This document shows, piece after piece, positions 7,462 to 15,203 of a stretch of 24,491 nt of DNA. A program made the translations under genes and the position numbers. The DNA comes from CAYVUV01 sp964455095 (lineage in GTDB: Bacteria; Desulfobacterota; Binatia; HRBIN30; CADEER01), in NCBI GenBank assembly GCA_964455095.1, contig CAYVUV010000387.1, positions 1 through 24,491 of the forward strand. The letters are read 5' to 3'. Each line of letters opens with the position of its first letter. Position 1 is the stretch's first letter. A model generated the notes under the pieces. The model did no database searches and was not told the DNA's origin. It saw only the letters and a list, made by a program, of their open reading frames with translations.

Positions 7462-8862
7462 CTACATCTGGCGCAGCGCTTCGTAGACGACGCGCACGGC
7501 GGGGCCGAGGGCGCTGATCGGAATGCGCTCGTCGATCCCGTGTACGCTGGCGGCCAGGTCTTTGGTCAGCAGCACCGGGATGAATCCGTAGGCCGGCACG
7601 CCGCGGCGGCGGAAGAAGCGCGAGTCGGCGCCGACGACCGTCATCGTCGGCGTGACGACGGCGGCGGGGTAGACGCGCCGCGCCGCGGCTTCGATGGCGG
7701 CGAACAGCGGGTGGTTGGTGGGCGAGGCGTCCGCGGCTTCCGATCCCTGCATGATCTCGATGCGCACGGCGGGGTCGTCGATGGTGCGCTGCAGCGCGGC
7801 GAGGAACGCCTGCTGGTCGGTGTCGGGCAGCAGGCGGCAGTCGAGCACCGCCTCGGCGCGTTCGGGAATGACGTTGGGCTGGTAGCCCGCCTGCAGCATG
7901 GTCAGGGCGATGGTGTCGCGCACCAGCGCGTTGGTCAGCGGGTCCTGCTGCAGCAACCCGTCGGCGAACAGCCACACCAGCGGGTTCTTGAGGCGCCGCA
8001 GCGCGAAGCCCTCCATGCCGGGAGTCACCGAACCGATCTCGCGGAAGACCTGGCGCGCCAGCGGCGTCAGGCGCGGCGCAGGCAGGTTGGTGAAGATGCG
8101 CTCGAGGGCCTGCTGCAACCGTCGCGGCGCCGCTTCGGGAAACGGGCGCGAGCCGTGTCCGGCCGGCCCTTCCGCCACCAGGCGCAGCCACAAGACCTTC
8201 TTCTCCGTCACCGAGATGAACAGCAGGGGCGCGCCGAAGGCGTCGGTGATTCCGTAGCCGCCCTCGTCCCAGACCGCCGCGGCGTCCATGACGTCGGGCC
8301 GATTCTGCACGAGCCACGCGGTCCCCATGGTGCCGCCGATTTCCTCGTCCGGCACGGCCAGAAACACGATGTCGTGGCGGGGCACTTCGCCGCGCTCGGC
8401 GAGCAGGCGCAGCGCCTCGAGCTGGACCACGCCGAACCCCTTCATGTCGAGCGCTCCGCGCCCGCGCACCTCGCCGTCGCGAATGTCGCCGGCGAGCGGG
8501 GGGAACGACCATGTCGCGGGGTCGGCCGGGACGATGTCGGTGTGGTTGAGCAACACGATCGGTTTCTTCTCGCCGCCGCGCCCGCGCAGGCGCGCGAGCA
8601 GGATGGGCTTGTCGGGAGCGCCGCCGAAGCGCTCGACCTCGAGGCCGGCGGCGCGGGCGGCGTCGGCCAGGAAGGCGACGGCCTCGACCGTGCGGCCGGG
8701 GGGATTCTGCGTGTCGATGCGCAGGTACTCGGCCAGCCGTGTGGCGGCGCGTTCCCCGACCTGGCCCCAGTCGGGCGCCGCTGATTCTGCCGCCGCGCCC
8801 ACCCGCAGCACGCCTAGCAGCGCCCACGCGAGCAACGCGACGCCTGCCTGCTTGCGCCGCAT
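7462..8862 (-). CDS. M20 family metallopeptidase, exported
   Basis: A 466-residue protein. An N-terminal signal peptide (MRRK, a hydrophobic run, then a small-residue GAAAES site near residue 25) indicates export. The M20 catalytic core follows: NHTDIVP (H107, D109), GRGALDMKG (bridging D139), and DEEIGG (E173 general base, E174 metal ligand). A late VHGIDERIP supplies the last metal-binding His. The lid/dimerisation domain lies between about residues 220 and 340. Members hydrolyse peptides or acylated amino acids (carboxypeptidase, dipeptidase or deacylase roles), and a periplasmic nutrient-scavenging function is likely. The start at 8862 has a strong GAGGGGGG ribosome-binding site. Longer in-frame starts upstream would bury the signal peptide. 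Confidence 0.9.
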   Translation of the reverse strand: MRRKQAGVALLAWALLGVLRVGAAAESAAPDWGQVGERAATRLAEYLRIDTQNPPGRTVEAVAFLADAARAAGLEVERFGGAPDKPILLARLRGRGGEKKPIVLLNHTDIVPADPATWSFPPLAGDIRDGEVRGRGALDMKGFGVVQLEALRLLAERGEVPRHDIVFLAVPDEEIGGTMGTAWLVQNRPDVMDAAAVWDEGGYGITDAFGAPLLFISVTEKKVLWLRLVAEGPAGHGSRPFPEAAPRRLQQALERIFTNLPAPRLTPLARQVFREIGSVTPGMEGFALRRLKNPLVWLFADGLLQQDPLTNALVRDTIALTMLQAGYQPNVIPERAEAVLDCRLLPDTDQQAFLAALQRTIDDPAVRIEIMQGSEAADASPTNHPLFAAIEAAARRVYPAAVVTPTMTVVGADSRFFRRRGVPAYGFIPVLLTKDLAASVHGIDERIPISALGPAVRVVYEALRQM

Positions 8863-8918
8863 GTCGTCCGGCCCCCCTCGCCCTTCGCAGCAGGCTCTGT
8901 AGCTTTTTCTGCCGCCCG

Positions 8919-8950
8919 TTGCCATGCCGGGCAGCGCGGAACTTGCCATG
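8919..8950. promoter_or_regulatory. Direct repeat TTGCCATG in a divergent intergenic region
   Basis: The octamer TTGCCATG occurs at 8919-8926 and again at 8943-8950, 24 bases apart, between the divergent M20 peptidase and MYXO-CTERM genes. The spacing, a little over two helical turns, would suit a dimeric regulator, but no known operator is recognised. Confidence 0.25.
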
Positions 8951-8977
8951 ACTGGTGGGTCGCACTAAGAAGGCCCG

Positions 8978-10117
8978 ATGAAGCGCACGAGAATCGCATC
9001 GCAGGTAGGGTGGGTGGCCGCCGGCTTCGGTCTGGCCGCATCGATCGCAATCGGCGGGGCGACGCCCGCGCACGGCGTGACCTTGCGCGTGGTGTCCGCC
9101 AACGTGAAACAGGCGGGCGAAACGGCCCGTGTCTGCGTCGCACTGGAGAGCGGCGGCACGGCGATCGCCGGGACGCAGAACGATCTGGTGTGGGACGGCA
9201 ACTGCGCCACGCTCAGCGAGGGCGCCTGTAGCAGCAGTGGCGCGCACAGCAAGCAAGTCAGCACGACGATGCGCGGCGGTCCCAACTCGACGTTGCTCAG
9301 CGCCATCGTGATTTCGCTCAGCGACACCGATGCGATCGGCGACGCGGTGCTCTACTGCTGCAACTTCCGCTCGGAGCTGACGCAGTCGGGAACGACGTGT
9401 CCCATCAACGTCACCAACGCCAGAGGCAGCACGCCCGACGCCAAGCCGGTGTCAATCACCGGTGTACCCGGTGGCATCACGCTGTCGAGCAGCGGATCAC
9501 AGGGCGGTGGTGGCGGTGGCGGCGGCGGGTCGGTTGGCGGGCCGCTCACGGCGGCTGGCGGCGCGGCGCCCGGGGGCGCGGCCGCAGGCGGCGGTGCGGC
9601 GGCGGCGGGAGGCGGGGGAGTCGCCGGTGGTCTCGTGCAACCGCAGTCGCAGGTGCTGCAGGGCGGGACGGACGCCGATCGCCTCGCCGCGCAACAGGCG
9701 GCGCAGCTGGCAGCGCAGCAAGCGGCCCAAGGAACGGGCGCGGGCGCGGCTGCGCCGGCAGCGGGGGCGCCGGCGGGCGCGGCGCCTGGCGCGGTCGCCT
9801 CGGGTGACGGTGCGGTAGTACCCGCGGCCACGGCTCCGGCGGCCGAGGGCACCCCGGCAGAAACCGCGGCGACGGCGGCACCGACGACGGCCGCGCCCGC
9901 GCCGACGACGCCGGCAGCCGGCACGCCGACGGCGAAGGCGGTCGCGCCGACCGCGAAGCCGACGGCCAAGCCGACCGCTGCGCCGACGAAGAAGAGCGAG
10001 AGCGGCGGCGGTTGGTTCGGCTGCCAGCTCGATCCCGCCGCGGGCGCCGGCTCGGCGCCTTGGCTGCTCGCGCTCGGCGGCCTGGCGCTGCTGTGGCGGC
10101 GCGGCCGCCGGCACTGA
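8978..10117 (+). CDS. Secreted cohesin-like protein with low-complexity stalk and MYXO-CTERM-type anchor
   Basis: A 379-residue protein in four parts. A signal peptide (MKRTRIAS, hydrophobic run, ATPAHG near residue 31) is followed by a domain of about 135 residues rich in short strands (VTLRVVSANVKQAGETARV, AGTQNDLVWDG). That domain resembles cohesin/CBM-like beta-sandwiches and holds six cysteines, including a CC pair. Next comes a stalk of about 175 residues of Gly, Ala, Pro, Thr and Gln repeats with KPTAKPTAAPT near its end. Last is a tail with Gly-Cys (WFGCQLDP), a hydrophobic segment and RRGRRH. This tail matches the tripartite MYXO-CTERM sorting signal, cleaved by a myxosortase and lipid-attached to the outer surface in family members. 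AAGAAGG lies just before the ATG. The cohesin assignment is by pattern only. Confidence 0.8.
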   Translation: MKRTRIASQVGWVAAGFGLAASIAIGGATPAHGVTLRVVSANVKQAGETARVCVALESGGTAIAGTQNDLVWDGNCATLSEGACSSSGAHSKQVSTTMRGGPNSTLLSAIVISLSDTDAIGDAVLYCCNFRSELTQSGTTCPINVTNARGSTPDAKPVSITGVPGGITLSSSGSQGGGGGGGGGSVGGPLTAAGGAAPGGAAAGGGAAAAGGGGVAGGLVQPQSQVLQGGTDADRLAAQQAAQLAAQQAAQGTGAGAAAPAAGAPAGAAPGAVASGDGAVVPAATAPAAEGTPAETAATAAPTTAAPAPTTPAAGTPTAKAVAPTAKPTAKPTAAPTKKSESGGGWFGCQLDPAAGAGSAPWLLALGGLALLWRRGRRH

Positions 10118-10132
10118 TCGCGACACGAAGCG

Positions 10133-10162
10133 CGCGCGGCGGGAGAGAGCTCCCGCCGCGCG
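10133..10162. terminator. Perfect 13-bp stem-loop between convergent genes
   Basis: The stem CGCGCGGCGGGAG / CTCCCGCCGCGCG is perfectly complementary with a 4-base AGAG loop. It lies between the stops of the MYXO-CTERM gene (plus) and the 241-residue protein gene (minus). There is no T run on either side, so a bidirectional terminator is inferred from stem strength and position. Confidence 0.65.
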
Positions 10163-10172
10163 GCTCGCTACG

Positions 10173-10898
10173 CTACATCAACCAGCCGCGCGGGCCGTGT
10201 GCGACGGCAATGGCGTCGGCGAGCTCGATGCTCTGGTCGGCCGCGATCTCGATGCGGTGCAACGTCACGACCTGGCGCTCGAGCGGACAGAAGACCAGCA
10301 CGGCGAGTTGCGCGCGCTCACCGTCGAGAACGACCGCCGGCTCGCAGCGCTCGACCGCATGGGCGATCTGCCAGCCGTTGCCGCCGGTGACCGCGGCGAA
10401 CGTCTCGGCGTCGGCGATGACGCGCGAGTGGATCCACCGCGCGCTGGCCCACAGCTCCTGCATGGCGAGCCAGTACTCGAAGTAGCCCTCGGGCGAGCGC
10501 TCGAAGGTAAAGTGGCGGTAGAGCAGGTCGGCATCGCGGGTCGGGTGGCCGCGCAGCGCCGGCGCGACGGAGTCGGGTGGCGCGTGCCAGTCGAGCAGTT
10601 GGCGGACCGTGCTGACGTCGGTCGCGGCGCGGGCGACGAAGGGGCGCACCAACAAGTCGGCGCCCTGCCGGCTGTAGAAGCGGTAACGCACCGCGTAGCC
10701 CGCGGCCAGGCGGACGCGTTCGAGCGCGCCGAGCACGCTGGCCGCGTTGGCTTCGAAGTGCGGCTCCCAGTACGCCGCATCGTCGGCGATCTCGTCGACG
10801 TCCGCCGCCGTCTCGCTGGCCGCCGCCGATTGGCGCGCCGCCGCCACCCGCGCGATCAAGGCGTGTACGAAGGCGGGATCGAGAAACTGGACCGACAT
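10173..10898 (-). CDS. Unrecognised protein (241 aa)
   Basis: I do not recognise this family. The 241-residue product looks soluble: no signal peptide, no long hydrophobic segment, and even composition with many aromatic residues in the middle (YRFYSRQG, YFEYWLAMQELWASARWIHS). The last third reads as alternating strands (AQLAVLVFCPLERQVVTLHRIEIA), ending GPRGWLM. The N-terminal 45 residues are Ala-rich and helical. It lies 20 bases after the 119-residue gene, with which it shares strand and probably transcript, downstream of ispG. The ATG at 10898 is chosen as the first start. Convincing codon structure and operon position support a real gene; function is unknown. Confidence 0.7.
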   Translation of the reverse strand: MSVQFLDPAFVHALIARVAAARQSAAASETAADVDEIADDAAYWEPHFEANAASVLGALERVRLAAGYAVRYRFYSRQGADLLVRPFVARAATDVSTVRQLLDWHAPPDSVAPALRGHPTRDADLLYRHFTFERSPEGYFEYWLAMQELWASARWIHSRVIADAETFAAVTGGNGWQIAHAVERCEPAVVLDGERAQLAVLVFCPLERQVVTLHRIEIAADQSIELADAIAVAHGPRGWLM

Positions 10899-10918
10899 GC
10901 TGCGGTCCCGCCGCGCGC

Positions 10919-11278
10919 TCAGCCGCGCCGCGGTGGGCGGGCGCGCGCCGCGGCACCGGCCAGGCGCGCGCGGACGTCCGCCAGACGCACCACGTTCGGA
11001 CCAGCGGCGCCGAGCGCGGGCAGGTCGTCGGGTTCCACGTACTGTTCGTGCGCGGCCGCGCTGCGGGCGCTGACCAGCCGCGCCTGGTGTTTGAGAATCA
11101 GGTGGGCCTCGCGCTCGTCGATCGGGCGGCCGAACAGGCAGTAGCGCTCGCCATCGTCGCCGCAGCTATTGGCCCAGGTGGCGAACTCGGCCGCGGTCGG
11201 CGCGCGCCCGAGATCGATCGTGCAGCGGCGCACGACGAAGCCGATCATCATTTTCGGCAGACGGGCGGTGCCGGTCAT
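10919..11278 (-). CDS. Unrecognised small protein (119 aa) coupled to ispG
   Basis: The ATG at 11278 overlaps the ispG stop as ATGA, so it is translationally coupled to ispG. The frame remains open further upstream, but only inside ispG. The 119-residue product has three cysteines in its first half (VVRRCTIDLG, NSCGDDGERYCLFG), a segment rich in charged residues (IDEREAHLILKHQARLV), and a basic Ala/Arg-rich tail. No signal peptide or membrane helix is visible. I do not recognise the family. The segment PTAAEFATWANSCG followed by CLFGRPIDEREA looks like a conserved core worth searching. A cofactor or regulatory role alongside IspG would be speculation. Confidence 0.68.
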   Translation of the reverse strand: MTGTARLPKMMIGFVVRRCTIDLGRAPTAAEFATWANSCGDDGERYCLFGRPIDEREAHLILKHQARLVSARSAAAHEQYVEPDDLPALGAAGPNVVRLADVRARLAGAAARARPPRRG

Positions 11279-12420
11279 GCCGCGCGCTCGCCAATCAGTC
11301 GGTCGAGCTCGGCTTTCAAGCGCGGCAATACCTCGCGGTAGCTGAACGAGCCGACCTTGACGTCCTTCTTCTTCAGCACCACCGTCGATGGCCCGCACCA
11401 GAGACCGAGGTCGGCGTCATCGGTCTCACCGGGGCCGTTCACGCGGCATCCCATGACGGCGATCGTCAACCGGTGCGCGCGCGCGTAGTCGGTCAGCGTG
11501 CGCACTTCCTGGGCGAGGGTGACGAAGCTCTCGTTCTCGACCCGTGAGCAGCTCGGGCACGAGATGATGTTGAGCCCCTTGCCGAAGTCGGGCACCGAGA
11601 TGAAGCGCCCGTGCGCCACGTCGTCGAGGATCGCGTGTCCGACCTCGACCTCCTCGTGCTTGCGCTCGTTGGGCAGCGTCAGCGAGACGCGAATGGTATC
11701 GCCAATGCCGGCCGCGAGCAGCGGTTCGAACGCCAGGCGCGACTTGATGATCCCGTCGGGCGGCAGGCCGGCCTCGGTGACGCCGAGGTGCAGCGGGACG
11801 TCCGGCCGCGCCGCGGCGAAGCGGCGGTTGGCCTCGCGGACTTTGGTCGGGTCGGAATCCTTGAGCGACACCACGAAGCGATCGAACCCGGCGTCCTCCA
11901 TGAGCTGGCAGTGGTAGAGCGCCGACTGCACGATCGCCTCGAGCTGATCGCCCGGGTAGCGGTCGAGGAACTCGGGCGCCACCGAGCCGCAGTTGACGCC
12001 GATGCGCACCGCGCAGTCGCTGTCGCGCGCCACGGCGACCAGCCACGCGACTTTGTCGGCGATGGTCTTGTCGCGCTCGACGTGGTGCAGGTGACCGGGG
12101 TTGTAGCGGATCTTGTCGACGTGCGGGCCGACGGCGGACGCCAGCCGGTAGTTCTCCTGCAGATCGACGACCAGCGTGGCGCCGGTCTGGCTGCGGATTT
12201 CCTTCAGCGCCGCGACTTCCTTCTCGTTGTCGATCGCGATGCGCACCACCGCGGCGCCGGCGCCGCGCAACTGCTCGCATTGCGCCACCGTCGCGTCGAT
12301 GTCGCGCGTCTTGGTGGCACACATGCTCTGCACCGCGATCGGGGCGCCGCCGCCGATCTGTATCTGGCCGACGCGCACGGAGCGCGTGCGCCGCTGGTCC
12401 TGGTCTATTTGCCCACTCAT
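11275..12420 (-). CDS. ispG: 4-hydroxy-3-methylbut-2-enyl diphosphate synthase IspG (GcpE)
   Basis: A 381-residue protein matching bacterial IspG throughout: the N-terminal TIM-barrel region (GGGAPIAVQSMCATKTRDIDATVAQ, given here as two joined motifs around residues 23-47), RIGVNCGS, then the iron-sulfur domain with CPSC (C288, C291) and GCRVNGPGE (C325 and catalytic E332). The three cysteines hold the [4Fe-4S] cluster that reductively converts MEcPP to HMBPP, the next-to-last step of the MEP isoprenoid pathway, in the cytosol. No other MEP genes are in the window. The ATG at 12420 fits the family's N-terminus. The gene follows a P450 gene with a 47-base gap and overlaps the 119-residue gene by 4 bases. 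Confidence 0.96.
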   Translation of the reverse strand: MSGQIDQDQRRTRSVRVGQIQIGGGAPIAVQSMCATKTRDIDATVAQCEQLRGAGAAVVRIAIDNEKEVAALKEIRSQTGATLVVDLQENYRLASAVGPHVDKIRYNPGHLHHVERDKTIADKVAWLVAVARDSDCAVRIGVNCGSVAPEFLDRYPGDQLEAIVQSALYHCQLMEDAGFDRFVVSLKDSDPTKVREANRRFAAARPDVPLHLGVTEAGLPPDGIIKSRLAFEPLLAAGIGDTIRVSLTLPNERKHEEVEVGHAILDDVAHGRFISVPDFGKGLNIISCPSCSRVENESFVTLAQEVRTLTDYARAHRLTIAVMGCRVNGPGETDDADLGLWCGPSTVVLKKKDVKVGSFSYREVLPRLKAELDRLIGERAA

Positions 12421-12467
12421 GATCGTCGGGAACCGTAACCAAAGGGCCCGGGTGACACAAGACGATC

Positions 12468-13646
12468 TCAGCCGTCGAAGCGCACGGGCAGGCGGAGGGG
12501 CGAGCGAAAGGCCAACCCCGCGACGTGGCAGTCGGCGGCCGGTTCGAGTCGCACGGCGGGCAGGCGATCGAGCACCGCATTGACGGCGACGCGCGCTTCG
12601 AGCCGCGCCAGGTGGGCCCCGACGCAGAAATGGCGGCCGAAGCCGAAGGCGACGTGATCCTCGGGACGGCGGTGCAGATCGAAGCGCTGCGGGTCGGGGA
12701 AGCGTGTTTCGTCGCGGTTGGCCGAGCCGATCCCGGTCAGCACCTGCGCGCCGGCCGGCAGCGCGACGCCGGCCAGCACGGCGGGCGCGGTGGTCTCGCG
12801 CGCGGCGAGCTGCACCGGCGACTCCCAGCGCAGGGCTTCTTCGATGGCCCAGTCGACCTGGGCGCGGTCGGCGCGCACCGCCGCCAGGCGATCGGGTTCG
12901 CTCAGGAGCGCGAACAAGGTGGTGCCGATGAGGCGGAAGGTGGTCTCCGCGCCGGCCGGCAGCAGCAGGCGCAGGAAGCAGAAGATCTCCTCGTCGGTCA
13001 GGCGCTCGCCGTCGACCTCGGCGTGCGCCAGGCGGCTCATCAAGTCGTCGCACGGCGCGGCGCGGCGCTGCGCCAGCAGCGGGCGCAGAAAGTCGACCAG
13101 CTCCTGCGCGGCGGCGAAGCCGGCCGGCAGGTCGTCGGCGAAACCGATGATGGCCAGCCCCCAGGCGTGGAAGGTGGCGTAGTCCTCGACCGGGATGCCG
13201 ATGATGTGCGCGATGACGCGGATCGGCACCGTGCAGGCGAAGTCGCGCACCAGATCGGCCTGGCCGTCGCGCCGCAATTGCGCGATCAGCTCGGCGGCGA
13301 TGCGCGCCACGACGTCGGGCAGATCGCCCTTGAGCGCCCTGGGCACGAAGGCGGGGGCGATGAGATTGCGGTGCCGGGTGTGATCGATGCCGTCCATCTC
13401 GAGGATGGTTCGCCCCATGATGAGCCCGACGCCGTTGGCGTTGGCGTGCGAGGAGTACAGCACGGGATCGGAGAGCACGGCGCGCACATCGGCGTAGCGC
13501 GTGACCAGGTAGGCGGGGCCCATCGGCATGTCGAGCAAGGGCACGGGATCTTCGCGGCGCAGGCGCGCGTAGACGGAGTACGGGTCTGCCACCGGGCTCA
13601 TGAAGTGGCCGCCGAAGGTCGCCATCAGGTCGGGCATGCGCGGCAT
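12468..13646 (-). CDS. Cytochrome P450
   Basis: A 392-residue soluble bacterial-type P450 with all class landmarks: HTRHR in helix C (about 89-93), the I-helix oxygen-activation motif PAGAETT (about 230-236; the usual acid-Thr pair is ET), the K-helix ExxR (E270-R273), and the heme loop FGFGRHFCVGAHLAR with the thiolate Cys341. It needs a ferredoxin and reductase, neither of which is in the window. The substrate is unknown. It lies between a purine-type permease and ispG on the same strand with short gaps (42 and 47 bases), so co-transcription is likely. A terpenoid substrate is suggested only by that neighbour. Met4 is an alternative start. Confidence 0.94.
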   Translation of the reverse strand: MPRMPDLMATFGGHFMSPVADPYSVYARLRREDPVPLLDMPMGPAYLVTRYADVRAVLSDPVLYSSHANANGVGLIMGRTILEMDGIDHTRHRNLIAPAFVPRALKGDLPDVVARIAAELIAQLRRDGQADLVRDFACTVPIRVIAHIIGIPVEDYATFHAWGLAIIGFADDLPAGFAAAQELVDFLRPLLAQRRAAPCDDLMSRLAHAEVDGERLTDEEIFCFLRLLLPAGAETTFRLIGTTLFALLSEPDRLAAVRADRAQVDWAIEEALRWESPVQLAARETTAPAVLAGVALPAGAQVLTGIGSANRDETRFPDPQRFDLHRRPEDHVAFGFGRHFCVGAHLARLEARVAVNAVLDRLPAVRLEPAADCHVAGLAFRSPLRLPVRFDG

Positions 13647-13688
13647 CTTTCCCCAGGTCGGCGGCGAAAGTCGATAGTCGCGGGCCGG

Positions 13689-15020
13689 CTACACCTGACC
13701 CCAGATGAAATAGGCCGCGAAGGCGGCGGCGAGCGGCGGCATCAGCGGGTGGACCTCGCGCAGCTGGCCCGACAGCAGCTTGATCAGCACGAAGGTGATG
13801 AAGCCGTAGCCGATGCCGTGCGCGATCGAATAGGTGAGCGGCAGGGTTACCAGCGTGATGAAGGCGGGGATGGCGGTATCGAGGGCGGCGAAATCGATGC
13901 GCGCGATCTGGGCGCACATCAGAAAGCCGACCAGCAGCAGGGCGGGAGCCGTGGCGCAGCTCGGCACCACCGCGAGCAGGGGCGCGGCGAAGATGGCGAG
14001 CGCGAAGAACAGGCCGACGAATACGGTGTGCAGTCCCGTGCGCGCGCCCTCGGCGACGCCGGCGGCGGACTCGATGTACGCGGTCACCGAGCTGACGCCG
14101 AACAGGCCGCCGATGACGGCGCCGAGCGAATCGACGGCCAGGATGCGGCGGATGCCGGGAATGCGCCCGTCGCGGTCGTGCAGGCCGGCCTGTTCGGCGA
14201 TCGCCGTCGCCGTGCCCAGGGTGTCGAAGAAGTCGACCATGAGGAAGGCGAGCAGCAGCGGCAGCAGGTGCCAGCGCAGGGCTCCGGCGACATCGGCCTG
14301 GAAGGCGATGGCGAAGCTCGGTGGGTCGAATCGGGAGGGCAGGTGGGCGATGCCCCACAGCAGCGCGATCGCGGTGCTGGCGAGAATGCCCAGCACCAGC
14401 GCGCCGCGCACGCGGCGGGCGAGCAGGAACGCGGTCAGCGCCAACCCGATCATCGCCGTGGCAGCCTCGGGGCTGGCCAGGCTGCCGTAGGTCACCGGCG
14501 GCATCACCGCCCCCGGATCGCGCGCCAGCGCCGCCACGGTGCCCGGCGGCACGACGACCAGCTTGGCGTTGACGGCGCCGATGAAGGCGATCAACAAACC
14601 GATGCCGGCGCCGATGGCGCGGCGCAGATCGCGCGGGATGGCCTCCATCACCGCCTCGCGCAGCCCGGCCAGGACGAGCACCAGAATCAGCCCGCCGTCG
14701 AGCATCACCAGTCCCATGGCCGCCTGCCACGAGCCCGCTGCCGGAGCTGCCTGATAGGCGACGATGGCGTTGAGTCCCATGCCGCTGGCCAGCGCCATGG
14801 GGAAGTTCGCCACCGTCCCCATCAACACGCAGCAGATTGCCGCCGCGGCGGCCGTGCACGCCACGGCCGACTCGAACGGCACCCCCGCGGCGGCGAGGAT
14901 CGATGGGTTGGCGAACAGGATGTAGGCCGTGGTCAGGAAGGTGGCGACCGCGCCGCGCAACTCGGTGGCGACTGTCGTGCCGCGCGCGTCGAGGGCGAAA
15001 TACCGATTCAGGACCTCCAC
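13689..15020 (-). CDS. NCS2 family purine permease (AzgA-like)
   Basis: A 443-residue polytopic membrane protein with about 12-14 helices. The N-terminus (MEVLNRYFALDARGTTVATE) and the motifs ASGMGLNAIVAY, LMVDFFDTLGTATAIAEQAG and SSVTAYIESAAGVAEGARTGL are diagnostic of the AzgA-like branch of nucleobase transporters, which take up adenine, guanine or hypoxanthine by proton symport. The GTG start at 15020 has a strong GGGAGG ribosome-binding site 6 bases upstream. It is the first gene of the minus-strand series leading to P450 and ispG. No purine riboswitch is visible in its leader. Exact base specificity cannot be assigned. Confidence 0.92.
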   Translation of the reverse strand: MEVLNRYFALDARGTTVATELRGAVATFLTTAYILFANPSILAAAGVPFESAVACTAAAAAICCVLMGTVANFPMALASGMGLNAIVAYQAAPAAGSWQAAMGLVMLDGGLILVLVLAGLREAVMEAIPRDLRRAIGAGIGLLIAFIGAVNAKLVVVPPGTVAALARDPGAVMPPVTYGSLASPEAATAMIGLALTAFLLARRVRGALVLGILASTAIALLWGIAHLPSRFDPPSFAIAFQADVAGALRWHLLPLLLAFLMVDFFDTLGTATAIAEQAGLHDRDGRIPGIRRILAVDSLGAVIGGLFGVSSVTAYIESAAGVAEGARTGLHTVFVGLFFALAIFAAPLLAVVPSCATAPALLLVGFLMCAQIARIDFAALDTAIPAFITLVTLPLTYSIAHGIGYGFITFVLIKLLSGQLREVHPLMPPLAAAFAAYFIWGQV

Positions 15021-15032
15021 CGCACACCTCCC

Positions 15033-15048
15033 GCTGGCGCCCGCCAGC
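15033..15048. promoter_or_regulatory. Short inverted repeat in the permease leader
   Basis: GCTGGCG-CC-CGCCAGC lies just upstream of the ribosome-binding site of the NCS2 permease, in the 183-base divergent space between that gene and aat. It could be an operator or a leader hairpin. In such GC-rich DNA a chance palindrome of this size is also plausible. No clear -35/-10 pair was seen in this space. Confidence 0.25.
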
Positions 15049-15203
15049 CGCCGCGCGGCCGCAAACAGCTACTTGCACTCGCGGCGCAGGGACGCGATCA
15101 TGCTCGCACGAACCATGGAGTCAAGAGCACGTGGGTGCCCCGCGGCACTGCGTTCGGCCCGGTCAGTTCGGGGCGCACGGCGCGCCGCTTCGAGCCGCCC
15201 CCG

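Noticed and set aside
8943..8971. Promoter TTGCCA-17-TAAGAA before the MYXO-CTERM gene
   Set aside because: The -10 would lie 6 bases before the start codon and overlap the apparent ribosome-binding site, so it would require a leaderless transcript.
9501..9990. Tandem-repeat or CRISPR-like array in the Gly/Ala/Pro-rich DNA
   Set aside because: The repetition is codon-level low complexity inside one continuous reading frame, with no regular repeat-spacer structure.
12421..15078. Minus-strand open frame fused upstream of ispG, giving a 1267-residue reading
   Set aside because: The added part overlaps P450 and the permease in another frame and shows no domain. ispG starts naturally at 12420.
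15021..15203. Purine riboswitch before the purine permease
   Set aside because: The conserved purine-aptamer core and loop-loop pairing were not visible in the leader; only a short palindrome is present.
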